Source: Volvox africanus (Eukaryota > Chlorophyta > Chlorophyceae > Chlamydomonadales > Volvocaceae). Taken from it: a stretch of DNA of 64,000 bases. Of this stretch, positions 12,201-22,522 are shown one piece after another. The stretch is from positions 2,434,501-2,498,500 of the forward strand of contig BSDZ01000086.1 in assembly GCA_030268105.1 (NCBI GenBank), in the 5' to 3' direction. Made by a program: the position numbers and the translations under genes. Under the pieces are notes generated by a model. It was not told where the DNA came from, ran no database searches, and worked only from the letters and a program-made list of their open reading frames with translations. Every line of letters starts with the position of its first letter. Position 1 is the stretch's first letter.

Positions 12201-15200
12201 GGAGGAGGCCAGGGACCGCAGCTGCTGGGCAAGGTTACGGGAAAATTCCTAATAGCCCCAGCCCCAAGTTTGGGATGGTCTAGAAAGGCAGGCGAAGGAT
12301 GAAGGCAAGAATGAAGCAATATACGAAGGGTAAAGGCAAACGTGACAGCGACTAAGACTAGTTCTTGGGCTAGGACAAGGTCTGTGAAATGACGTAGTCC
12401 GTATGCCGCAACCGGAAGGCCACGAATGGGTAATGGAAACCCCAGCAAAACATAAACTTTCAGGTGGCCGCCGTCCCCCCCCAGCAGGTTCCCCAGCCCA
12501 CCTTTGCGGAGGCCGTTGCAACGGTAGTGCGTTTCTGACCCCCGGACATCAGCCGGGACTCAACCGTATAAGGCCCCGCGGGTCCATCACTCGTCTCATG
12601 GTACGTCACCTGTATATCACCACGGCAGGGTGGCAGCCGCAATCACAACCACAATCATAATCGGATACAAGCCTAGTTAATTTTTTCCAGTTTTGCACAT
12701 AAGAAATGATGCCACACAAAAAATAAAGTGTAATTGTCCACGTGCACGTGCCGGCTATCGGATCGCCCATCGATGTGGACACACACACACACTCGTGGAA
12801 AGACGTCTAGTAAATAACAGTTTCCCAACGAGGCTAGCGGTGAGCGAATTCCTGCCGCTCGCCCCCAGACGTGCTGGTTAGGGCAGTGAGCCTTCGTTCC
12901 GCAGTCTAAGAGGTCATATTCCACGGCAGGCAAAATGTGTCACATACATCTACATCCACACAATGCCGTTGCTAGCTGTGGCGATGGATTCCCTCGAGCC
13001 ATTAAGACAGTGGCATCAGAACTTCGGACAAGAACTCTGCACCAAAGGCAGCGGCGACTGGGGAAGGATCTGCAGTCACCAGCAAGGGACCCCACAGCGT
13101 GCATGATATGGAATGGGATAGAGTACACGCGCTCTGGAAAGCCTTGCAAATTAGGCCCACCTCGTAGGTCATCTTGGCGGCATACTCGTGCAAAATCATG
13201 ACAGGTGTCTTGGCGGTGCGTGCGTTATCCTTCAGCGTCTGCGGTGCAGAGGGGGGCCGAATGACAACAGATAAAGGAGGAGGATAAATAAACGAGATGG
13301 TAAGGGGAGGCTTTTGGTGCCGCCGTAAAGCCCAGGCACGGCCCGCACTAAGTTCTCGAAAACAATATGAAACAGAGAGCAGGAAGATCTAGGCGAATCA
13401 AGGCACCGCAAAACCGGTACAGGTGTTCAGGTGAACTAGAAACATGGCAGAAGTTCCAGTGTGCATGCGCAAGGGGGGGAGCCAAATGGACATAGCCTCA
13501 TCAGCAGCGCCATATGCTCGGCTCACAACGTTTTTCCCTTCCCCAAAAGGAGGCCTTCGCAAGCATTAGCGCAACGCCAATCCGTTTACTAAATACCAAG
13601 ATCGTACCTCGAGTAGATTCAATATTTTCGGATAGCCCGTCAGGGCCGCCAGCAGATCTTGTGACATGCCACCAATGGCTCCACCGCTGGTGCTGGGTGC
13701 GGCGGCACCGCTGCCAGGAGGACCAGCACCACCGCCTCCCCGCGCTTTCTCCCCGGAGGCCTTTTTCGCAGTTGCCGCCGCCTTCGCAGCTCCGGACCCC
13801 CCCGCAGCTTCAGATCCCCGCCCAGCCGACGAGGCTTCCACAGGGGTCTCCTTCTTCACTACCAGGGTTCCCTTGGCGTCCTCACCCGCTACAGCCGGGG
13901 CTTCCACTGCCGCCGCCGCCGGGGCTGCAACAGACGTTGGCACGCTTGCCGCTGCTGGCGCTACAGCGGTAGTATTTCCAGCTGCGGCTGTAGTCTGGCC
14001 GCCATCACCGCCACTGCCGCTTGGAGGACAGGGGGTGCCGGGTACCGTCTCTTTAATTGGCACAGCTGCCGAAGCAGCCGCTACTGTCGCAGCCGTAGCG
14101 TGCCGCTTGGCCTCTGCCGGTGCCCGCTGCGATGATCCAGCTGTCGTTGCAGCAGCAGCAGCGGCGGCAGCGGCAGCGCTGCCACCACCGTTGTCGACGT
14201 TTGCGCAAGGCAACGGCAAGGCAGCTGACGACGGGTATGTACGCTTGGCGCCCCGCTGCATAACCTGCGTTGCGTGATATCCCGGCAAAGCGCGCGTCAC
14301 AAAACGGAGTCGAAATCACAGGTCACAGCAGCGGGGAGAACTTTTGCTCTGGCCGTCGTATGCCCGTAGGGCCTTGCCCGTCCTATGCAATAGCCCTACG
14401 CAAGGACTACTATGGCAAGCCTACTGCGGCGTGCATTAGCCCATCCTGTTGAGGATCTAGATTATATGCATAATTGCCGCCAACATGCAGACACAGGTGT
14501 GTGGAGCGACATGAAACAACATCACGTTGATCCAGGCGTATGTATCATGTACATGTACAACCAAACGCGCCACGTCGCGAAGAACACAATGGAAACTCAC
14601 CCGCAGAGCCGCCGCCACAGCTGCTCGCCTGTCCGGGTGCTCACGGAGTATCTCCAGGAGCCCATTGATCGACGCGCCTGCCTCAGGGCTCAAATGCAGC
14701 GGCAGCTGAGCGGCGGCCGCCTGCGCCGCCGCCAGCACAGCGCGAAAGGGCCGGCGCGAGGCATGCAAACCAACGCGGCGGCCGCACAGCTGCACACCGT
14801 CCGCCGCAGCGGACACGGCGCGCTGTGCAGCGGCCTCGTCGGCAAAGGTGGCAAAGCCATAGCCCTTGCAGATGGACATTCCACGGGTCAGCTGCATGGA
14901 ACGGTGCGACGGCAGTGGAATCGGCGGTTTTCGGTCCCACCGTGTTTTCCACGCGGCCGTAAGTACTTCCGTAAGACCGTTAGCAGAAAGTTTTTGCACG
15001 TGCAAAGCTGCCTTCACGATTGAACACGTCACCCCGGCCTGGTGCTCCTTGAGCCCCATAGACAGCGTACCGGCTCCCCCATTCCACGGCCTTCACACGG
15101 TAACCTTTCCTCAGTACCGAGGCTTGCATCCTGGTAGCGGATCGCCGGATCCATTCCTGTGGTCTCATGCCGCACGGTCATGCCGTCATGTCGCACGGTC

Positions 15201-15401
15201 CCCCCGGGCACGCCCTATTGTGTCAACATCCCTGCAATTATGATCATCAGTGCTTTCTCACGATCCCAAGACTTCTATTTACCCTCCTACTTGCAAACTC
15301 ACCTGCAACCGCACAGACAGTACCTCCCCCTGTGCGAGCTCCCCCAGGGCCGCCCGCACGTCCTCGTCCCGGGCGTCAGGCGCGAGACCACCAATGAAGA
15401 C
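9291..15401 (-). CDS. DUS16: DUS16-like RNA-binding protein (RRM + dsRBD), miRNA biogenesis; 5' exon(s) not located
   Basis: Known role of the Chlamydomonas protein: nuclear cofactor that binds primary miRNA transcripts and DCL3. Eight joined exons: 15401-15303, 14891-14601, 14264-13608, 13238-13161, 12609-12502, 12165-11992, 11537-10791, 10166-9291 (stop), giving 1,009 residues. The RRM is split over the first two exons: VFIGGLAPDARDEDV (RNP2 strand) and KGYGFATFADEAAAQRAV (RNP1). A long Ala/Ser/Thr linker follows. One dsRBD spans three exons: KTPVMILHEYAAKMTYE, VTYHETSDGPAGPYTVESRL, and KKDAKQVSAAALVEKLL (the KKxAK...AA helix). The C-terminal half is Gly/Ser-rich, then Gln-rich with a 9-Gln run. 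All seven internal junctions are phase 0. There is no in-frame ATG at the start of the RRM exon, so at least one upstream exon is missing; 18012-18529 is a candidate. One RRM plus one dsRBD is the distinctive DUS16 layout, so orthology is likely but not proven. Confidence 0.8.
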
Positions 15402-18011
15402 CTACATGGAGCGCACAAACCAGAGCCAAGGGTGGCCCGGGGAGTACCGCACGCAAGGGAAAAGAGCAACGGTGCAGAAAGGTCCCACGCAGTGCGGCAC
15501 CTGTCGGTCTGGAGGAGGGGTGTCGATTGCCTATGAAGCCAGCCATCCCCAAAACCACTGTTCAATTCCAGGCGTGTGGTTAGCGTTCCTGGCTAGCCGG
15601 CGGGCTGGCGCAGTGGCTCTCGGCATCCAAACTGAAAGGATAACAACCATCGGGCCCGGATGCCAAGCAGCCAGCGCTGCTTAAACTGCGGAAATATTGT
15701 TTTTCTGGTATCAGTTATGGATTGATATGCTGCCTGGCTTATGCGACTGGGCGTTTAAAGCCTATCACATTCCTCTGACGGTCCCGAGTGCAGGGACAAC
15801 AAGCCCATAGCCGACTGCAGCGCAATACAGTGCCAGGCTTGGGGCCGGTCCAGAGCATGCACACCATAACTTCTTGCATAACGCCCTAGAACGGGTGATG
15901 CAAGCTTTCTGCATGACCCCGCGGCCCTCTGCTAACCGTTATCGCTGCCGATGCCGCGATCCGCATCGTGCCGAAGCTAGATGACCCAGTTCGGCACATA
16001 AATCCCCCCAATTGCAGCATCCACGGATGTGGCACTTGCATAAGCAGAATGCAGCAATCCTGACGTCGGTTATTGCCCCAACCCTAGCGTTAGTCAAGCT
16101 CTTTGCAGGGCCCAACCTCACACGGAGGGCGAGAGCCTAAAGTTTTCAAGACAGGCGCCCCGTGTGGGCTCAGTAGCAGCCCCCCTGCCTACGCCACTTT
16201 GCTGCCTCGCTAACCAGCCCACCCGGAGCCCTAGGGCTTCCCACCTCGAAACCCCCGGCGCGACCCTCGCCGGCTCCGCTGCTGCCTGCGAGCGCCGTCC
16301 GTCGGCTGGCTACCTCCCCTTCGCCCTCGTCGCCGCCCAGACCCTCCAGCCTGTCAGCGCATTAGCCGAAGAAGGCAGGACTATGTGGGCCCAAAGGCGA
16401 TAAACGGCGTGACCGAACGCGGGGCAGGTGGGCTGCACGCGCACGAGCTAGTGCCGGGCTCAGGTTATACGGACCTGTCGTGTTGGCTCAATTGTGAGGC
16501 CCAGGGCGTTTGGCGGAAAGATAACCATGTCCTTTGTGATTAGGTGGGCTGTAAGGCAACCGCAACGCATACATGCATGCATACAGGAAAGCATACAAAC
16601 GATGTCGTTTGCCAGGAAGGTTGCTGCGGCCGGCCTGACACTACTGTACAGCTGGGTTGACTCCCCGTACCATGTAGTACTTGGCCGAAAATTAAACTTT
16701 ACCGTTATTTCTCTATAAATATCACGTAAAAAGCCGGTACACAATCCGGCTCTACGCCCTGTCAGGCTCCAGCATGCAGAATATGCCATGCCATCGTCCG
16801 CTGGGGCTGATAACTCTGAACCGAGGGCCACCGGTTCAGCAGCATTATCAGCAGCAGCCTTCACAGCTGCAAGCAACATTTCATTGACTTGCACTGAGAT
16901 GTGTTCGTGTCCATGCACGTCACGCGCTTGCCAGGCCAGTAGCCATCAGCTCACTGCTGTAAATAGCTGAGTGCGATCGTAAAGCGCATCAAGCCCCACG
17001 CGGAATCGATACGTGTCCGTGACCCTCCCCCCCTCGGCAAGCCCTTGCTCAGGTCCTTCATTATGCAGGTTGCGGCCCACTAGTAACCTTCCACGGGCTA
17101 ACATCAAGACGACATGGACTAGACGGTTCACGGTCACCCATCCCAAGAATATGAATGTGCCGCTGACCCAGGCGCCGCGCACACGGCACAGCCCAGGGTG
17201 TTGAATATGTGTCGCTACGCCCCACGCCGAGGGTACCAAACATGCTAGCACACAGCGCAAGTAGACGTTTCCCGGCTCTGAGCACCTTGCCAGGGACAGC
17301 GTGTCTAGCTGCTTCGCACGTGCTGCACCTCCCAGCCTTGGAAAATTTGACTTATAGGCGACATCTGAACACCGCACGCATCCACGAACAGTCGTTGACA
17401 GCTGGGTTAGTTTCCCCCGTGCACCCAGCACAGATCGTGGGCTAGGGCCCCCGATAGGTGCGAACCCAAGGATGAGAGACCAGACTGGGCATTGGCGCAA
17501 CAGGCATGCATTGTGCCCAAATGCGCTGGGCGAACTCTGCAACTGAAGGGGTGTGGACCTGCAGCTCATCTTTTTCGCGCTGTCCGACCATCTTGGCCTT
17601 AGCAGCCAAGATGGTCGCAAGCAGAGTCACAGATGGGACATGGACGCATCGCATAAGGCCATACCACTGGCCTTGAACCCGCAACCGCGCTACCCTTAGC
17701 ACAAGTGCTCTCGCAGATGCCAGCCGCCAATATAAGTGGAGACAAAACATGAGGCCAAAGTGAAACACCGACCTGGGTAGATGCAGGAACTTGTGCGTGG
17801 ATCAGCAACCTTGTGCCCAAGGTGGGAATCATAGCCTGGCCGTGCAAATGGGCTAAGAGCCGAATGAGCCCGGCCCGCATCCCGCCTTGGACAGAGTTAG
17901 AGGGGTAACCTTTGATGAAGTCTAAAGTCCAAAGTCCTCAAGTCAGTCCCAGAATCGGTCCTTAAACCCGGACCTTGCGCATCGGGTGTTCCACTTGCCC
18001 AATATACTCAC
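15402..18011. other. Unassigned region with minus-strand coding-like blocks
   Basis: Between the DUS16 RRM exon and the candidate exon at 18012-18529. Minus-strand frames with plausible protein composition occur at 16918-16700 (VNEMLLAAVKAAADN, then FLRDIYREI), 17650-17451 (SVTLLATILAAKAKMVG, ending in a stop after VRTYRGP) and 17880-17773 (GLIRLLAHLHGQAMIPTLG, ending at CAG|GTCGGT). They could be 5' exons of the DUS16-like gene or a separate small gene. Phases between them do not give one convincing chain, and no domain is recognised. Confidence 0.3.
17585..17617. repeat. Perfect 13-bp stem-loop, 7-nt loop
   Basis: CGACCATCTTGGC (17585-17597), loop cttagca, GCCAAGATGGTCG (17605-17617). It lies inside the coding-like minus-strand block at 17650-17451, where one arm would encode part of the KAKMVG stretch. 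This may be coincidence or an RNA structure; nothing else identifies it. Confidence 0.6.
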
Positions 18012-18529
18012 CCGCTGCTGTCCGCTACGCAGTCGTAGCTAATGCAAACTGCAGGGTCGGATGGCGCTGGATCCAGGGAGCCCTCCCGTTGGGCTGCGGG
18101 TGGGATCAAAGGCTTCTCCCCACGCGCTGCTGAAGCAGCATGCACGTGGCCCGCAGTGGGAGCTGAAGCTGCTGCTGACACAAGTGCCATAGTGGCAGCA
18201 ACCTCAACAGCGTCAGGCGTTTGGTCTTCCGCGTTCATGGGTGTATCCGTAGCAAGTGGCGCTTGCACGAGCACAGCTGTGTCCGCGCGCACGAACGGCG
18301 CTGCGGCAGTGGATACCGGTGAAGCAAGCTCATCGCCTGAACCCAGCTGCAAAGTGCCCAGCTGGTGCTGTGCTTCGTCGGCCGGCAAGCACTGCTGTAT
18401 TGGAGTCGCAGCGTTCCGCTGCAACATAGCATCGTCGAGCGATTCTGGTAGCTGGATCAACTCCAGCAGCCTTGACTTCTTGTTTGGTCCATCGGACAAG
18501 CCTGTTAGGCTTGGACTTCCGGCTGACAT
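18012..18529 (-). CDS. Candidate first coding exon of unidentified protein (possibly DUS16 5' exon)
   Basis: An open frame from ATG at 18529 (context ACCATGTC) begins MSAGSPSLTGLSDGPNKKSR, continues LLELIQLPESLDDAML, then becomes Ala/Thr/Val-rich. It ends at a strong donor (CGG|GTGAGT at 18011-18010, phase 2). The frame stays open upstream to an ATG at 18598, but the second ATG has the better context and composition. Composition resembles low-complexity volvocine coding sequence. No domain is seen. It lies on the same strand as, and upstream of, the RRM exon, so it may be the missing N-terminus of the DUS16-like protein; no chain of matching phases proves this. Confidence 0.45.
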
Positions 18530-20794
18530 GGTCCTTTGCGTTTGTTCACGGAAATCCCTAGCCTTGGACCAGTTGATCCGGTATACCTCTGAACCCAAAG
18601 ATTGGTCCGCCTTTCAATGGACGGTGGCAGCAGGTGGAAGGCGTGGCGTGAAACGTGGATCCAGCCTCAGCGAGCAGCGAAGCAAGTGAGCCCGGTAAAG
18701 AGGATAACTACGAAGATGAAAGCTTCTATATCTTCTTATAAGCTTGTGTAAATTGTAATCAAAGTTATGCAATGAAGTTGGCTAATACCGATGTCGACAG
18801 TTAACCTTCCCCATAAAATGGATGACGAAAGAGGTAAATGTTTCTCAGCAGTGCATATGCTGGGCGCCGTAATGACACGTTTGAACGCTAGAAAAAACAA
18901 AGCCGTACATTGTACTACCTGGTATTAACGCGCAAAATGACCCACACCTAAAATAACAGGAATATTTCACAGTCAGCGGCTGGATAACTACTACCGCCCT
19001 TGGTTTGAAGCTGCGATCTAACGGCAGCTGGTCGACGGGGGACAGTAGGTTGCGTGGGTAGCAGGTCGCGCTGAGCTAAGAACAGTTGTCTATAAGCGTG
19101 GGAAAACACGAGACGTGAGAAATACCTGGGCTTGTATGTAAATTGCAGGAATTTCGTGTGCCTTGGACTGAAGGCACGTGCGCAAGTGACACGTGTCAAT
19201 TGTATGCTTTGGGAAGGAAGTAACGGCACATTTGTAGCTCAACAACAGCAATAATTGAGTGACCGATTCGATCAGAATAAACTCTCCCTCGTGATGCTGG
19301 AATCTGACCACCAGGAGCATACTTCTGTTGCCGGTTGGCCAATCCAGCTTTGTAACGCTCTGGTAACGACAACAGCCTGCGCCATTGTTCCATTCGCTCT
19401 GCACTCGGTTACAAGGGCCGTCGCCCATAAGGGCGCCCAAATTGATGTAACTCAGCGAGGCTCGAATCGTTTGGTATCCGGCAGGTACCTGGCAGGGGCT
19501 GACTGGCGGTAGATCGGTGATGTGGCGCTTGCGGCGGCATGGAACCGACGGCAATGTCTGGCTCACCGCGGTCCGCCATGCAAGTGATCAGGACTAGTAT
19601 ATTGAGTTCGTGATTATTGTGATTGTGATTAATTAATGTTGGGCGCTGAGCACGGTATGTCGTCATCAAAGGCCGGAGAGAGGGACAACAGGCAATTGTA
19701 ATGCACGGCAAGGGGGAAAAGCGCCGTTGACAGTCCAACCCCGTGACCACCCGCGTTTTATTTATTTGCGCGTCGCCTTACATAGTATTTTACATCTATT
19801 ACACGTTGCAACGGTAGGGGGTGAGCATGTACATATATGGGTGGCGACAAGCAGCGTCCGGAGCAGAGTCCGATTACCATGGGGTACCCCCACGCCACAA
19901 TGAAGTACGGTAGACGCACTGTCTATGGCGCGCTCTAAGTTAAGTATAACCGTTACAACTTTAAGTGCTGAATCCATGTCGGGAACGGCAATGGGTGTTG
20001 GATTGGTAATGGGGTGGCCCTAAGTCAACAGCTTGGGTGAGCGCCTAAGGGCAGGAAAACAGTCTGAACGCTGACATCTTATGAAAATTACTTAGATTTT
20101 GTAGTAAAATAATTTACATTATATGGATTTGATTGAATACAGATAATGCAGAATGCCGTTGCGCCGTTTCTTCCAGAGCGCGGGCCGCTCCATCTTTCCT
20201 CTATGAAGGCATACAAAGACAATTAATTATAATAACACATTTTGCAAGCTGAAGGATGAAAATGAGTTAAGTAGCCTTCACGTTACGTATAGCTGCTCGT
20301 TGGAAACAACGTCATAATGGCGTGCCGTACTCTAAGGGCCCACCGAAAACTTCTATTCACACGGACACTTCACACGCAAATCGTATTGAATCTTTGTAGA
20401 TAATTCATAGATGATTTGATTAGCAAGCTTGAACTCCAGTTTATCCTTGAACAGCACCTATAGTCGCCACACTGTCACTATAGTGGGCCTATATCCTTTG
20501 CGATTGCGGTGCCATAAAATGTCTCAGTTAGAGATGCTTGGTACAACTCTATTGGACCATGTACACAAGGGTCCGAACCAGGTCAGGTCAGGTTATATCC
20601 GCATCTAAGGGCGATGCTCCAAAAACGGGCAACTCGGATATCGTGAGGAGTGATCAAACCATGAGTTCTAAGCCCAAATATGCTTCAATGTCGCCCAGAG
20701 TTTTCCCTACAGGGGCTTGATGTCTTTACTTGCAAACTTGTGCAACCCCCTCTAATCATGCCCCTTATTTAACCACCAGGCCGGCAACAAAAGT
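18530..20794. other. Intergenic region between divergent transcription units
   Basis: Separates a minus-strand candidate exon from the plus-strand GYTG-motif gene. Minus frames at 19566-19090 are open for 158 codons and contain a Cys-rich stretch (NNGAGCCRYQSVTKLDWPTG), but a second minus frame over the same bases is also open and no splice chain or domain emerges. A plus-strand ATG at 20660 opens a short frame (MSSKPKYASMSPRVFPTG) just before the first GYTG exon. It could be an upstream leader exon but has no in-phase donor. The 20080-20500 part is AT-rich with nothing recognisable. Confidence 0.35.
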
Positions 20795-22522
20795 ATGCTG
20801 GCTTACAACAGCTTGGTTGGAATACCAGGGTACACTGGATACATTTCCGCGGGAGCTACTGTCCAGGTCCCGGTGAAGGGCTTCGAGCATACTGGTCGAC
20901 CAGCGTCCACAAAAGCTACGGAGCAGCTGACTCTGAACACATGGGACCCAAGAAAAGCATCAACGTGAGTCACATACCAGCAAAGTTGGACGGCGGGGCC
21001 AGGGAGCAGGAGGGTAATGACTTCATTAGCTCCCCGCTGCAGAATAACTTCCCCCTACAAGGCGGCCCTCTTATCAACCGCTGTTCACGTGTAACTTCCA
21101 AGCACCTTGCATTTATATGAGTTACCTTCAAGATAAGTCATATCTTCCCACCATCCCACTACTTTCCGACTACCCGACTCTCCGTCCTCATCCCTCCCCA
21201 TACCCGATATCCAGCCTCTAATCTCACAACCCAGGCGTGGGACCCGCACAGGCCCCCAGCCTCCGCTCCCTGAATCTGGAACATCTTCCCACCCCTCCCC
21301 CTTCACACACAAATATAAATCAACCCATTCGGGGTCTTCATTCCGCAGATATGGCGACGATTTCCGCAAAGTCCCTTGCGATACACAGCTTCCGAACAAG
21401 ACGGGTGGCGGCTACTGGATCGCCGACCGGAAGCTGCCCCCTGGACTCCCCTTCACCAACACCTCCATCTACCGCGCGGAAATCCTCCACGGCGGCGACA
21501 CTGCCGCCACCCAACTAAATCGCTCAAACGGCCTGGTTTGCACCTTGGTGGGCTACGAAGCCGCTCGGCGGCAGGCGAGTGAGGTTCGTCGCAGCATCAG
21601 TGCCGAACCACGCAGCCGTGCCGAGGCCACTGTGCGCGGGATCGGCACGCAGACCGTGCTGCGTCCCGGCAGCGGGGGCAGCATCCTGGACAGCCAGCTC
21701 AAGGCGCACGCGGTGACAGCCTCCGCGGCCTTTGCGCAAGCCTCCAGCACCGTGATGTGCTCTCCGGAGCGCCGTCCCGCCACCATTCCCACCCCTGCGG
21801 GGGAGCTGCCCGGGTATCAAACCACGTACGGCATCATGAGCGATAAGACGGCCCGGATTGCGACTGAGGCGGCGCTGGCGGAGCCTCGCGATCCGCAGAT
21901 GGGCGATCCACGGTTCAAGGTTCTGCCACGCGTCATGAACCCCGGCATGTCCCGTACGTACAGCACGTACGGTGCGGATTACGGGACCGAAGGCCACGAC
22001 CCCATGACCCGCCAGGCACCTGACAAGACGGTTATGACACGCCTCTCCACCACACGGGACCTAGCCGACGGCACCACGCGCAACGTTTCCCATATCCCTC
22101 GATATACAGGTCACATCCCCGCGTCGGTGTATGCCACGCCGGAGGGTCAATTGCATGGGGAAGCGGCAGAGCCGCGGCCCGACCATAAGGCCCGTTCCTT
22201 GCCCTACCAACTAGATCAGTTTCCCCGCGGCCGACTGCCGGGGTACACGGGCTTCAAGCCGCAGGCACCTCGCAATGTGGCAACCAACCACAGCGTACGC
22301 ATACCCTCAGCCATCACCTCGACGGGCGAGCAGGGGCTGGCGGTTGTGGACGAAGAGGTGTTGCAACAAGAGCGCAAGAACAACATCAACAGCAATGCAG
22401 GGCTCATGACGTTCTTCACCAACTCCTTCACGGGCACGGAGTTTGTATCGGATAACGGCCTGGCGAATGCACATGTACGAACACATGGTTTTGGAGAGCT
22501 GGTGTGGGGAATGGGAAGCTAG
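20795..22522 (+). CDS. GYTG-motif axonemal protein (FAM166/CIMIP2-like, probable microtubule inner protein)
   Basis: Two exons, 20795-20964 and 21349-22522 (donor AAC|GTGAGT, acceptor CCGCAG; phase 2 kept), giving 447 residues. The N-terminus reads SLVGIPGYTGYISAG, and related motifs recur: ELPGYQTTYGI, HIPRYTGHIPASVY and RLPGYTGFKPQAPRNV. (I/L)PGYTG near the N-terminus with repeats later is typical of the FAM166/CIMIP2 (DUF2475) family, whose members sit in the lumen of ciliary doublet microtubules. The exon-2 start reads YGDDFRKVPCDTQLP then GGGYWIADRKLPPGLPFTNT. The protein is soluble, basic and Tyr/Pro-rich, without membrane segments. Start choice: ATG 20795 lies 16 nt after an AG, so an extra upstream exon is possible. 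Family placement rests on the motif only; the specific FAP number is not assigned. Confidence 0.72.
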
